Shown: piece by piece, positions 45,513 to 57,344 of the stretch
Layout: every line of letters starts with the position of its first letter
Numbering within the stretch: position 1 is the stretch's first letter
Assembly: GCA_013368375.1 (NCBI GenBank)
Contig: JAACJP010000002.1
Location: 62,001 to 126,000, forward strand
Origin: Tricholomella constricta
Lineage: Eukaryota; Basidiomycota; Agaricomycetes; Agaricales; Lyophyllaceae
Length of the DNA stretch: 64,000 nucleotides
Direction of reading: 5' to 3'
Translations under genes and position numbers: made by a program
The notes under the pieces: model-generated
The model's database searches: none
What the model saw: only the letters and a program-made list of their open reading frames with translations
What the model was told of the DNA's origin: nothing

Positions 45513-45844
45513 TTTGTGTTGTTATCAGGTTCGTCTGTACATGACTAATTTATCCATTTATTGCTGTCTGCCATCCGGCCTTCTGAGCAGGGCGCGCTTA
45601 CCGGTGAATTGCGCCTCCGCCAATGCATAGCCTACAATCAATGGTCTCATGACGGCCTGACAATGTAAAGCCCGGTTCTGATCCACGTAAGCCTGCCGGA
45701 AGAAGCACTGTGTCATACACTCTTGCTATACTCGTCCCAAAATATTTCCATCACGGCGAGTGTTCTCCTGAGATCGGAAAAGTATAAGTATGCTGCCAAA
45801 AGCCGCATTACAGACCAACCTCGGTTGTTTTTGCATAACGAAAG
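45513..45844. other. Intergenic region
   Basis: SNF2 3' UTR and the promoter of the secreted protein at 45845. A TATAAG (about 45784) lies close to the start codon. Nothing else recognised. Confidence 0.45.
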
Positions 45845-46401
45845 ATGCACGCCAAGTTTCTTTTCGCTTTCCTTGTCTCTTCCCTTGTTTCCTTCACCAA
45901 CGGCGCTGCTGTCGATGCCAGGGCAAAACTGGATGTCTTCGTTCCTCGCATCATTACTCCCAATGCTCGTACTACTTGGGTGATAGGTAAAGTGGAGACC
46001 GTTACTTGGTGCGTTCGCCCAATCACATTCACGAGCCGTGTGCTCACCGAGTAGATACTTTTAACCGGCAGGGATACATCCAATGCGCCTGTCAACATTT
46101 CCAACGGCGCAGCCGTTTCCCTGAACAATGGTTTGACATCTATACAAGTATTCAGCTATGTCTTGGGTCTAACGAGATCTCTACACAGCTGCAGGGCCAT
46201 TGTCGCCTTGGCTGGTTGAGGGGTTCAATCTCCGCAGTGGTAGCGTTCAAGTAACTGTGCCAACCGTGGAGCCTGGCCGGTATACTATCACCCGTAGGCA
46301 GTCACGGCTGTGCTCCTCGTCCAGCTTGGTTGACGCTTTATCTAGTTTTCGGAGACTCGGGCAACAGAAGCCCGGCATTCAAGGTTGTTCTTCCTAACTG
46401 A
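45845..46401 (+). CDS. Small secreted Kre9/Knh1-like domain protein
   Basis: ATG 45845 gives a clear signal peptide (MHAKFLFAFLVSSLVSFTNG). The mature part reads DVFVPRIITPNARTTWVIGK, VETVTWDTSNAPVNISNG (spliced at about 46010-46071). It is spliced again at about 46128-46190 to GPLSPWLVEGFNLRSGSVQ, and once more to YTITLFGDSGNRSPAFKV, ending TGA 46399. The pattern W--G---TVTWD--NAP, then LFGDSGN-SP-F-V, is the Kre9/Knh1 N-terminal fold used by many fungal wall-associated proteins. The usual Ser/Thr-rich GPI stalk is missing, so it is likely secreted free. Two of the three introns were chosen because they restore this pattern; the second has a poor donor (GTTTGA). Confidence 0.7.
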
Positions 46402-46681
46402 AGTTCAGGTTCGCCGAAGAAGTTTTCCGAGCCTTGAATTCCTGTGGCACGCTCTATGTATTGTAGTGGACCTCTGAAGATCGCTACAAACTAGCTTTTC
46501 ACGCTGCGTTCGGGGTCAAACATACTTCTGCGTTTGATCTGGTGGCACGGTGAATGAATATACTTCGATGCCATGACAAAGCCCCTCGACGGAAAAGCCG
46601 CCATGCAAATAGATGCGATCGAATACTACAGTACATGAGATCAAATGCAGACAGCTCGAAGGCGCAATTATGAGGGCATGC

Positions 46682-48445
46682 TTAATTATTCGCTCGATAA
46701 TTGTTCCCTCCAATAAACCGTCCTTCAACATAAACCCTGGATATGTTCCTGTCGTCCCCGCAAAACAAGAAGCGCTCTAATAGCCCATCAAGAGCTTCCT
46801 TACCCTTCCCCGGCGTGTCAGTATCTGGGCTCCAAAGGCCTGGATTCCCAGCAATACTGCGAGTGTTTACGAGCAGCGCATCAAAACTCATCCCAGGTGC
46901 AAGTGACCCAACGGTCTTGTCGATGTGGCATACCTCCGCACCCCCAAGAGTGGCAAGGTACAGCAAGGTAGCGACAGGGAGCTGGCGATTCGAAAATTGG
47001 GTGGGGGACGTGCCATGCGTGCCTGCCTGAATTGCAAGGATCTTCGACGCGATGCTCGCATTCTGGATGCAAGTCAGGATCGATGGCGAAAATCCGCCGG
47101 ATACGTCTGTCCCAAGTCCGACCTTTGAGGAACGGTTTTGTTAATCCGCTGAAGGAATGTCAGACAACTCGGGGTCACATACCTTGATCCCTCTATCCAG
47201 GTAGACCCCGATAGGAGCCACTCCGCTGCTCAAGTTGAAGTTACTGGTTGGGCAGTGGCTGATTCCGGCCTTCCGCTTGGCGATGAGCTCGAGCTCTGTG
47301 TCTTCAAGATGCACGGCATGCGCTAGGATGGTGTTGGGGCGAAGGAGCCCAAAGGAATCGTAGACGCCCGCATAGTGCGGGGCATCTGGGAAGAGCTCCT
47401 TCGTGAATGCTATCTCGGCCTTATTCTCGGAGATGTGAGTCTGAATGTGCAACGATGGGTCTGAAGAAGCCATCTTCCCCAACGAGGTCAAAAGCTCAGG
47501 GGTACACGAGATAGCAAAACGAGGCGTCAGTATTGGCTGGACTAAATGGGGCCGGGAACTGGATTGTGCATTGGGCCGCGAGGCTAACGAGCGGATGTGT
47601 GAAATGAGCTGCTTCGTCTCATTGATAGAGACTTCCGCGGACGCTTCCACGTAATAGTCGGGGCAGTTTCTATCCATGTTGCATTTCTGGTGAGAATTTG
47701 AAATAAATTTCCCTGGAATTTGCTGTAGATGATAGCACCTACACCAACGAAAGCTCGCTGTCCTGAAATGATAAAATGAGATGCGTATCAAGCCAAAGGC
47801 GTGGGACTGACCACTAGCGTGAACTATGTCTGCGAGGACTTTCGTAGATTCTAGGTGGAGGGAGCCGTAATAGCAGCAGGTAGTTGTCTGTTGCACGTGG
47901 GATCAGAGCAAGAAATACATGAGAATGAAAGAACTCACGCCGCAGTTAATCACCCGCCTGACCACCGACTCGTATGTACGCCGCGCAAACTCGACGTCTG
48001 AGAACTTGGCCTCCATTGGAAAGGTAACATCACTCAACCAGTCGAGAAGCTCGTGCTGTTGACCGCTGATTGGGTTCAGAAACAAGATTAGTATTTTTAA
48101 ATAACTACGCCTCACCTGCCAAGATTAGGTAGTTGAGGAGCATGCTATACAGAGTTTGTAAGCTACGGATTTCATAGTAATTTGAAACTGTATGTTGCTC
48201 ACGGTATGAGTATCGATAAATCCGGGTAGAAGAAATTCGCCTGCCGGCAAAGTTATGACATCCACGTCAATGCACCCCTTCTGTGCTAAGGTTTCCTGTA
48301 GCACATGTTCTTGTACATCGTCCACCATCCAATCAATGGTTCCGGAAGCGCCAACCGATAGGAGACAGCGAGGAAGAGCCTTGTATGATGTGAGGCTCTC
48401 TGGGCTGATTACTGCACCGTAAAAAATCGTCGTCGGAGGTGCCAT
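46682..48445 (-). CDS. Guanine deaminase
   Basis: Zn-dependent amidohydrolase that converts guanine to xanthine plus ammonia in purine catabolism. I chose ATG 48445 (MAPPTTIFYGAVISPESLTS); the upstream in-frame codon is GTG. Metal and active-site motifs: FLLPGFIDTHT followed after an intron by QHAPQLPNLG (HxH type), LHIQTHISEN (Zn His and Glu), NTILAHAVHL, ISHCPTSNFNLSSG, and GLGTDVSGG with the catalytic Asp. KCNMDRNCPDYYVE is joined across an intron at about 47684-47737. It ends RFIGGNNYRANN at TAA 46682. Six or seven exons. It diverges from an F-box gene, and tandem GATAAG sites lie about 125 bp upstream, fitting nitrogen control. Confidence 0.93.
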
Positions 48446-48567
48446 CTGGAAGGGATGTCGGGACACAGTTTGACGCACTGGAAATGGATGCTGAGCAATG
48501 AGTAGGCAGCCGTTCCGCTAAACTGCATGCTTCACGCCATCAGTCACGATGGGAGAGAATTATATAA

Positions 48568-48580
48568 GATAAGATAAGAT
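48568..48580. promoter_or_regulatory. Overlapping tandem GATAAG sites (candidate AreA/Nit2 GATA-factor element)
   Basis: GATAAG occurs at 48568 and again at 48573, sharing one G, followed by a third GAT. The cluster is about 125 bp upstream of guanine deaminase and 75 bp upstream of the divergent F-box gene. Fungal nitrogen regulators of the AreA/Nit2 class bind paired GATA cores. Binding here is inferred. Confidence 0.6.
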
Positions 48581-48654
48581 TTTGGTACTAAATATGCCTC
48601 CGGGCTCACACGCCCACAATCTTCAATCTTCAGATCAACCCCAGCTGGAGATAC

Positions 48655-50280
48655 ATGAAGATGTCTTCGGACAGGTATCTGGAAAGGGGACTATGCAAGC
48701 TTTCGCTGGATATTCAAATCTGCATTCAAACCTTCATCGAACCGCTCGATGTCATGTCCCTTCGTAAGGTTGGTCGAAACACGTAGTTCGAAGGACTAAT
48801 GATGAAGTTGATTATGCTACTAGACATGTAAATATCTCTGTGATGTCACATACCAGAGATCAGTATGGCTACACGTTGCTCGTCGCGTCTGCGTCTCCCG
48901 TGGGCTATTTCTGCCCTCGTTTCCACTGGAAATCATGTCGAGGAGGGCGCTGGAGCATGTCGCTCTCTCTTCTTCAAGTTATCGCTTTTGCCGCATGTTG
49001 ATTGAAATGGATGCGGATAAACCTCTGATACCAGGCTCAATACATATCCTCGATTCACGCTGCGCGAGCTTTACCAACCCGCCGAGACAATCTCGCGAAC
49101 TTTATCTCATCCCTGGAGGACGATACTTAATCACTCGAAGTGACACTGCGATAAATCTCTGGGACTTAGGCATCGACATCGCAGGCAGAATGAGGCCGTT
49201 ACCTGTTGCAGCTTTGCAATCAAGTGCTGTCGAGGTTTACAACCCGAGGCCCACGGATGATGGGTTGGGGATTTTATTGTTTGTTGCGACTGTCAACGAT
49301 GCAGGGTATGGTCCGATGCGTATCAGATTATATGAGGACACTGACCAGGACAAAACACAGAATGACTTGCGGAATATCTGTCTATAGTATCTATCCCTCG
49401 ACACCTAACCCTGTATTCCTCCTCCTGACATCTCTTGGTGGCTTCAACGTCACGATGGGCGTCTGGTCATCGAACGACACCAGGCTTGCTTTCCTGCATT
49501 CTGGGCGCCGTATCTTGACTATCTGGGATTTTAAACACAACTCTATCCTCAGTTGGGACAACCACAACGCAGAAGTTTTCGATGTACGTGAAACCAAGTT
49601 ACAATGATAGAAAAGGTTTTGCTCATTGCTCACAACCATTATAGATTTTGATCTTTGAGGACCATGTGATCCTTTTTGAGTCCCGTCGATTCTCACTCTA
49701 TAAAGTCCCACCACTGCGCCCACGCAAATCAGAAGGCGGGCTGGGTGATGTACTAGCCCAAGGCCATTCACTCATGGATTTTGCATACCCTTCGACTGAC
49801 TATTGTGCTCGCCTCGCTGTGCATTGGAATCCTTGGACGCCCCTCCTAAATAATTATCTGTTCTTTGGCGTGGTTGTTGACGATGCGATTGGTGGCGGCG
49901 GCTCTATCAATTACTACATAATGAAACCATTGGATGACCCGGACCTCCCGAAAATGATTCCTCTGCTGTTGGCTTGTCTGGCCACAGACTATCGTCTCAG
50001 GCTATCCACCTCATCCACCTTGCATCTTTGTGGTCAATATTTGTCTCAGTCGTGGTTTGACCCGATGTACGGGGTTCAAATCAAGCTCTCCACGATTCCT
50101 ACCAAGACAGTTGCCTCTGGTGGGACGGGCGGAGATTTTGACCGCACGATAAAGCTTTGGGCGCCTGGACACAATGGCGACGTTGTACGAGACTGTAGTA
50201 TCTGTCCTGCCACCGGCCGTTTGTGCCTTATGACCCATGATCAAGAAATTCGCGTCATCGACTTCCTTACGCCATTATGA
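48655..50280 (+). CDS. F-box protein with WD/beta-propeller-like C-terminal region
   Basis: ATG 48655 places the F-box almost at the N-terminus: LCKLSLDIQICIQTFIEPLD, VMSLRK. An intron (about 48769-48830) then joins to TCKYLCDVTYQRSVWLHVAR, a layout common in mushroom F-box families. The rest reads RELYLIPGGRYLITRSDTAI, NLWDLG, then LTIWDFKHNSILSWDN, and after an intron ILFEDHVILFESRRFSLYKV, TSSTLHLCGQYLSQSW and a tail GRLCLMTHDQEIRVIDFL. Repeated LWDL-like strands suggest a propeller. It probably presents substrates to SCF through SKP1, which is encoded 10 kb away. The target is unknown. Stop TGA 50278. Confidence 0.82.
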
Positions 50281-50349
50281 ACGCTCGAAAGTAAGTTATT
50301 ATTCTCAGTTGCCCATAGTCTTCGACTTCTCAACGTCACCTTCAATCAG

Positions 50350-51300
50350 AAAATAACACTACTTCAAAGAAACACTTCCGGGTCAATTTATTGGTGGTTG
50401 GCATATAGCGACGGCCTCGAAACTAAATAATTCTGGAAATGCTATCTCTTCATCTAGTCCTGGGCTTCAACTCTTAGTATCATTCGGGAATTCGAGTTCT
50501 TCGACCGACGCCATCTTCGACGAGCATGTGATCCCATTTGAGCCACTACTTTGCACCAATTTGAATGGTCTATATTACCAGGTGAGCATTTTTCTTTCGT
50601 TTTTCGGCAAGTTTCGCTGCTGTACAATGTTCATGGCAACGAAGCCAACTTGACGAGACCATGTGGTGGGAGATTACTCGATGGCATAAGCGACACGTCG
50701 ATGAATCGTCAATAACTGAAGATACTGGAAAGATTGATCCCGTATTCACCTTAGGCGCGTGTACTGTGTCGTTCTCCAACGATCTTGCAGGCGGCAAGTG
50801 GACACCCACTAGATGGTTGATAATCTTGGTCGGGAGTCCCCTTATGATGTACGTCGCTCTCAACGACACACAGCGGAATTCCGACTGTTCCGGATCCTCG
50901 AGCCCTTATCACGGTCGCGGTCATTGACGGTATCATTGCAGAGCTGCTCGCCCTAAATCGCGACTCATCCGCCATCAATCAAGTATTGAAATATTATCTT
51001 CTCATTCGCAACCTTTACACATGCCTGCTAGCAGTCCAGAGCTGTTTTTTCGCGTGAGCGCAATGAACCTCTGTACAGCTCGTCGCAAGATCATCTTTGT
51101 GAGCCAAATGTCGTGGTAAGTTCTCTACATCTGGCTCTTTCGTTTGAATATGAATATCTTTCACAGATCAGGGTCGTATCATATTCTCGTCCGACCTCTC
51201 ACACAAGATATCCCAACACCGAGCATGCTTCGTGGATGTCGGAGCCGAATCCGTCTGCCTGTCAGACACTGTCATTTATAGGTAATGGGTAAGTACGCTC
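50350..51300 (+). pseudogene. Decayed gene for a multi-pass membrane protein
   Basis: Coding-like pieces in successive frames: GQFIGGWHIATASKLNNSGN and FEPLLCTNLNGLYYQ (about 50385-50580), then DPVFTLGACTVSFSND, TPTRWLIILVGSPLMMYVAL (about 50735-50865). After two one-base frame changes within about 25 nt (50885-50910) it continues LITVAVIDGIIAELLALNRD, INQVLKYYLLIRNLYTCLLA, VQSCFFA, then a stop. Hydrophobic segments suggest a membrane protein. The frames join only if single-base deletions are assumed, so the gene looks broken. The family was not named with certainty. Confidence 0.45.
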
Positions 51301-51557
51301 TATATTTCATATCAGTTTGCGCTCTGTCACCGCCGCTGATAATGTACGCTTTTATACGGCATAGATTGCAATGTATATGACTCTCACATAACACGTTTCC
51401 GCCTGCTTCGCGACCTTATACTATCGAAGAAGGCGAGTGTGTAGCAAACGTCCACCAATCCTTATTTCAGGGACGGTGAGAAGTCGAAGCTTGATCACTT
51501 CACCGGTTGCATATGACAGAGATTCGATTACTCCGGGTGTGTCAACATCCATTTATA

Positions 51558-51979
51558 GGTAGTCATTTGTTCACTCAAGGGAGCCCAAAGGCTGCTTTGG
51601 TAATTGCGATCCTCCTGCAACATATCAAGGTCGGCCTTCGCTTTCCGATTCTGGCTCCTGCCACTCTCGCCGGACCTCTTGTGGCGACCAGTTGTGTTGA
51701 ATTTCAATCCCTTCTTATCCCGTGTTCACATACTCTCGTGACCGTCGACGTGGAGTAACAATCAGGACGGTAGTCATTTGTTCACTCAAGGGAGCCCAAA
51801 GGCTGCTTTGGTAATTGCGATCCTCCTGCAACATATCAAGGTCGGCCTTCGCTTTCCGATTCTGGCTCCTGCCACTCTCGCCGGACCTCTTGTGGCGACC
51901 AGTTGTGTTGAATTTCAATCCCTTCTTATCCCGTGTTCACATACTCTCGTGACCGTCGACGTGGAGTAACAATCAGGAC
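51558..51979. repeat. Perfect 211-bp direct tandem duplication
   Basis: The block beginning GGTAGTCATTTGTTCACTCA at 51558 and ending GAGTAACAATCAGGAC at 51768 is repeated without a visible difference at 51769-51979. Each copy contains the same short open frame (SPKAALVIAILLQHIKVG). 211 is not a multiple of three, so the duplication does not keep frame. Confidence 0.95.
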
Positions 51980-54632
51980 GCGGCTCCTGTTTCGACATCG
52001 TGAGCTTGCTGGTACCTATGGACTAGACGTCATGTTTCCCTCTTCGGAAAATCTTTCCTGCGCCATGCAGTTGCAATCTGTCGCAATTTCGGTCGCTCCG
52101 TTTGCTGCCCACTGCAACGCCTCTTCTGTTGGTGGCGCATCATTGCAAGGAAAAAGCGTCACAGAACGCAGGAATTCGAAGCTTCTATACTCCACCTGCG
52201 CGACAAACGTGAGTATGTAAGTATCTTCCTGCGTAAACATGTATCCAGGTTCCCCGAATACGGAGACAACCATGTGATTATACCATATGCCATCCAGTCT
52301 ATAAGTATGGTTTAGCTCTGATTTTCCCCCCTTTAGGCCGAGAAGATGACAGAAGACGACTGACAGATTGCGCGCGACATATGCAGCCTGTTCGCAAATC
52401 TGAAGGTTCTTCCATTTTTTTTCCAAACGCTTGCCAGGGGGTCACAGTGCAATCTGTGATCTGTGTCTATGTCTCGGTACGACAGAATGCCGGTCGTTGT
52501 CCTGCGTGACATCGATCTGGCATGCTTGCCTTGGTGGATAACACCAACTCTGGGCGGCTGGGCAGCGTTATTCGAGGAATTCGACGATGGCTGCCCTGCA
52601 CACATGAAGACCCGCGCCGCAAACTCCTCCAAGGCTCCCTGAAAACTCCGTGCGATATCCACCCATGCACCTGACCCACGCGCAGCAGATGCACCAGAAG
52701 TCTGTTCCGGGATCGCGCTATGCAATTCGTCCATCAGACCCTCAAGTTGGAGCCGCCGTCATCAGTGATCAGGCGTTCACCGGCGGTACTTTCAAACCGG
52801 CATCAAGTTCTCGGTTACAGGCTGTCGCCCTTCGAAGGCTTTGAGTGCCAAGTTGTCGTCGCTCGCTATTTGGGGCTGTCCTTTGTCTGCACAGGTCCGA
52901 CGTTGGGTTGGAGCGTGCGACTGGAGCATCATGTCAGATTATCATGTATCGGTTCTACGTGCTCGGGCAGCCCCCATTTTCTTCCGCTCTTGCGTTCGCA
53001 ATTCGGTTCCATTGCGCGTTCTCCGCCCCATGGCTCTCAGGAACGCCAAACTTGCAATTCACCGACAATCAGTGAGAATTGGCGTTTGTTTCCCTTGATC
53101 ATGGATGGCGTGTGAGGGATCGGCGCTGCGTGACCAGTCCAGGATGCCCAGTTAGCATGGGCCTTAAAAGCTACGAAGGGCCTTGTAGAGTCCGACATGT
53201 AAGTCTTTAACCCGCGAAGCTACACTTGGACCTCTATGGATCCCCTTGTTTAATTAGTACCTTTGCGACGCCTTGTCCTCTAATCGTCAAAAGGTTACCA
53301 TTTGCGCCCTGGAAGCACAGGGCCCAAGGTCACAGTCCTTGTTCAGGGGAAGACCCATTCCCATTACTTACTGGACCCGTTTCGAGATCTAGAGCTATCA
53401 GTATCAGTGATTAATTGCGCTACAGTGGGCCATCCTTAGTCAACGAAGCGCATTCGCGTTCGGATTCTCCTGAGTAAACACAGACTCCTGAGACAGCGTT
53501 ATGACGAAACAATAGTGTCAGCGATAAGTAAGTAAACTACAAGGTAACCTGAGCATGGAGCCATTTGAAGTGCCCCGTGCCAGACTAAGCCAATTTGCGG
53601 TGTGAGTCTCCCATCGGCGACCCGCCGCAGGCGATGCCGGCCCACTTATATACTGTGTGTGACGCCCAGGATGAAAGCACACTGCCATGGGACTAGCATC
53701 GTTTCCCATGGAACCGAGGTAGACGAATGTGGTGAGATGTGGAGGGGGATCAGAGATCGATGGCGTGGCAGGAACGAGAAACGGGCGTCCACGAGGCGCC
53801 CCACGACGCGTCGCGGGCGTCGATGCTGACGCGTCTTTACGCGTCGTTACGTCCCTACACCACGGCAGGCCACTTTCCGCCCAGTAGGAGCGCGTTCCGC
53901 GGGAATCAGAAGCGCAAGGGGGAGCTGGGGAGGCGTATTTTGTGCGTCCTTTGGCCCGGGCGTACCCGTCGGGGCTTGATCCGTAGATTTGGCTGGGCCA
54001 TGAGGCGCATGGGGGTGACAACGATAGGGTGCATTTCACCTGGAACGACAGCATTATTTGCGCAGCTTGCGATCGAGTGATTTAGTCCGGTGTTGTGAGG
54101 ACGATGGAAAAGCAACGTGAAATACATTGGATAGAAAATGGAAGTGCGCGCAACTACAGACTGAATGGATGTCGTCCAATTGCATCCTGCCATGCCATTG
54201 CCAATGTAAACGAACCGAAAGCTGTCTCTCGCGGTTTGATCGAGCCACCGCGCTAGTTTGAATTGATGGATGCTCTTCAATGTTGTAAACTCGACGTTGA
54301 GAGTAGATGCTGCTTGTACTTAGATCATCGAAGTTCACAACCTTGTGCTTGAGGCTGCCAAAATAACCTGAGTGCAGTAAATACAGAGAGCTGGTCACGA
54401 AGAAGAGGACAGCTTCGAGGGAGGATTGCTGGGTTGACAGGCAGTGAATTGAAGGAAATATTAGAGAGAAGAAGTGCCCTGAGTGGTCCCTCCTGCTCTT
54501 CACGATCATCACATCTCACGAAAAATATATAAAGAAAATGTCGGATTCTCATGGGACTTGTGCGCTCCCCCCCTTCTGTCTCTCAAGCACTGCGTTAGGC
54601 GGCTGCTCTTCATCCTTCTCCTCGGTCCTGCC
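51980..54632. other. Gene-poor region, uncertain fragments only
   Basis: Open frames on both strands (minus 52016-52426, minus 52333-52734, plus 52720-53115, minus 53518-54054) have no recognised domains and no convincing splice joins. The minus segment around 52016-52400 (CNDAPPTEEALQWAANGATE) is the most protein-like. No repeats or RNA genes were recognised. Confidence 0.4.
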
Positions 54633-55425
54633 ATGCCTTCACTTCGTCGCACCGCCTCGTCTCCCTCTGTCAGGTCCTCGCCCTATCCAGCTCTCTCCAG
54701 TGCTGTGAACGGCGGACTAGGAAGCCGAGGTGGCGGGCATAGGCGCTCGTCAGGCTCAGAGACAAGCACCAGAAGAGTCTTAGCTGACATCGAGTGGTGG
54801 AGAATCATTGACGGCCAATGCGACACAGATGCTGACCAGGAGTCGGAGAATCGCAACCGCGACCAGACCATCGAATCACCCGGTCTGGCGCTGCAGGAGT
54901 TCTTGGAAAGCACAGGTTTGTTCAGCGGTGAGATGGGTGCTGAGCACTCCGCCATCGTACCGCTGGTGATCGGCTCCCAGGAGGTCTGTGCTACGTGTCA
55001 CCGCGCGCCCACAGGTCCTGACCTTCTATTGCGCCATTGATTCGTAGTCGTTGCAGGCGCTGCCAACCAACCAATTTGCGGCCCTTTCGATTAGCCCTCA
55101 CACGCTCCCACGTAGGCAACATGTCCGTGAGTCCTCGGCGTCGTCATTAGACTCGATGCCCGAGGCCGCCGAGCCCGCCTCCTTTGAGGGTCTGCGCCTG
55201 TCTATCCTGGACACCGATCTCGGCTTCCAAGAGGCAACCCTTCCCACATTCCCCGTCCTGCGACGTGGTGCGGGTGTGGGCTGCACGGGAACAGCACCAC
55301 CGCTGTTTTCTCTCCGTGCCCATTCCTTCACGGAATTTGTGTCGCTTAAGAGCGACACCGCAGGACACTATGCAGATTTTACCGTCTCGCCCCTCTCCTC
55401 CGCCGCGCCCCACATCTGCAACTGA
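54633..55425 (+). CDS. Hypothetical Ser-rich protein, two exons
   Basis: ATG 54633 gives MPSLRRTASSPSVRSSPYPA. A Gly/Arg/Ser-rich stretch follows, then the most conserved-looking segment STRRVLADIEWWRIIDGQCD. After GLALQEFLESTGLFSGEM an intron (about 54985-55056) joins VIGSQE to ALPTNQFAALSISPHTLPRR. The tail includes SFEGLRLSILDTDLGFQEAT and ends HICN at TGA 55423. No signal peptide, membrane helix or catalytic motif. The ADIEWWRIIDGQ block recalls a small protein widespread in mushrooms, but I cannot name the family. Confidence 0.65.
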
Positions 55426-57344
55426 GCGCACTCGCTCCATCAGACCTGTCAAGGCGCCCAAAACGACAGACTCCGCACATGCACACTTATCCGGTTTCTC
55501 TCCACCCCAACGCGCCCGCGTTATAAAAAGCGCTCTTCCGCCATCACTATTTTTCTTTTCATACTCTGCGCTATCGAACAGCTCATTCATCCATCTGTCA
55601 TCACCGCCCATCATCCAGTACACCTCCAATCACTACTTACCCCCCGCTGCATTCCATTTTCATCCCGCACTAGGCCGAAGGCCCCTTCTGTTCTTGCTTG
55701 CTCGCTTGCTTGATTATCTGTCCGCCCTCGCATCGTTGCACGACACGACTTCACACGACCCTATTATTTTTCCAATCATGCCTTATTCCTTATTCTCTAC
55801 TTACTACACCGGTGCTTCGTACAATCCGTGACGGGGCGGCGCAACCCTGATGCCTTCACGACCGTCTTGTTTATCACGTTATTCCTTCACGTCAACCTCC
55901 TGCTTTGCTTTTCTACATACTTACGCATCATACAACGGCATCATCTTCATCTCCATCTCATTTATCCCATCCCCATATTCATCATCCCCAATTTTTTTAC
56001 ATTTTAATTTGTCTCAATCCATCACTGTAACGACTAGACATGCATCTCAATCTCCCATCTTACCTTGTTTTATCTGCCTCTTTATCACCCTCCGTTCACG
56101 AACTTCCCCGATTGTCATATCATCTCTGTCACTCTCTGTACGTGACAAATATGTGTTGCTTGTTCACCATCCCATATTTCTTCCCATCCCATTGTCTCTT
56201 GAATTGCTCTCGAAATCTTCGGTTTTTTTACGAAAATGCCCATGACCCCGACTCACGCCCTTTCGAATTTTGCTTTTTGCGCTTTGTAACTTGCTTTGCT
56301 ATCTATCTACATGACCCCCGCGATGAAATAAAATATCAACAACCCCCCAACCCCTCCACATGGGGCTGCTGGCTGCACTTACACTGTACCCGCCCCCTCC
56401 CCTCTCCAATCAACCGATGCGTGATACTGATTTCGATTTCGATTGCGCGCGCCCGGATCGCGATCCGCGTCCCGTCCTGTCCTGTGTCCCAGAATAACCA
56501 CATCCCCGACGAAATGCACAGATCCAAAATCCAAAAATGTCCCAAGATCCTGATTTCCCGAACCCAAATCCAAATCCGAATCGAACACCCCACGTCCCTT
56601 ACAATTGCGGACGAACGAAGTAGAGCCAGAGCCAGAGCCAGGCCAAGGTCAAATCGGTTGCCAGTTGCTGAGTTGCTGATTCCAGTAAATTGTGATAAGG
56701 ATCTCAGAACATCCCCCCTCTCCCCTTCCCCTTCCCCTTCCCCTTCCCCTTCCCCTTCCCCCTCTCTCTCTCGCCCTTCCCTTTCTTTACGCAGCACGCA
56801 GTACGCAGCAAGTCAAGGAACGGCGGCCGTGCGCTTCCGCTTGCTCCTTCCCCCCCTTCCCACCTTTCCCACACTTCCCCGCGGAATTGACGCAGACCGA
56901 TCAAGAGGCGAGGTGCCTGGCGCCTGGCGGATCGTGATGCTGTCTGGAGATGGATGAAAATGTGATGTGATGGGAGAAGGCGCGGGGTATGGGGGTCGTA
57001 GATGGATGGACGGATGGTACATAGGTGGTAAGGGGGGACGTTAAGGCAGGGGCGGTGGAAAGGGCAGGACGGGGAAAGGGATGCGAACATTAGGCGGGAG
57101 AGGATAAGAGCGATAATCCGGGGAGAGGCGGGGCGGGGGCGGGGCGGCTTGCATCGTATGTCGTGGATCGTGGACCGTGGACACGACTCGAGGCGCGTCG
57201 CCCTCCTCTCTCCTCCCTTGATGCCACTCCGTACGTGTCCATACTTTACACAACATGTACACTGTACACCGAGCAGCGGGGTTGAGCCGTACAAGCTATA
57301 CAAAGGATCAACGGTCAATGCTCAAGGGTCAAGGCTCAAAAAAA
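55426..57344. other. 1.9-kb gene-free convergent region
   Basis: Lies between the 3' ends of a plus gene and the minus-strand capping enzyme. The first 800 bp are T/C-rich, and the centre holds CCCCTT repeats. No coding frame with recognisable content. It is far longer than the other convergent gaps in the window (280 and 537 bp). Confidence 0.5.
56722..56762. repeat. (CCCCTT)n hexanucleotide repeat, G-quadruplex-forming on the minus strand
   Basis: Six to seven CCCCTT units in a row after CCCCCCTCTCC and before a CT run. The minus strand reads GGGGAA repeats, which satisfy the G4 pattern of four or more G-runs with short loops. A smaller AGAGCC repeat lies about 90 bp upstream (56623-56643). 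Confidence 0.9.

Noticed and set aside
48445..48478. Upstream start of guanine deaminase at 48478
   Set aside because: The codon is GTG on the minus strand. The ATG at 48445 gives the expected N-terminus.
53518..54054. 178-codon minus-strand frame
   Set aside because: No homology I recognise, no start context and no splice partners. GC-rich sequence gives long chance frames.
55184..55831. 215-codon plus-strand frame
   Set aside because: It overlaps the second exon of the two-exon gene at 54633-55425 in another phase and then runs into T/C-rich non-coding sequence. No domain was recognised.
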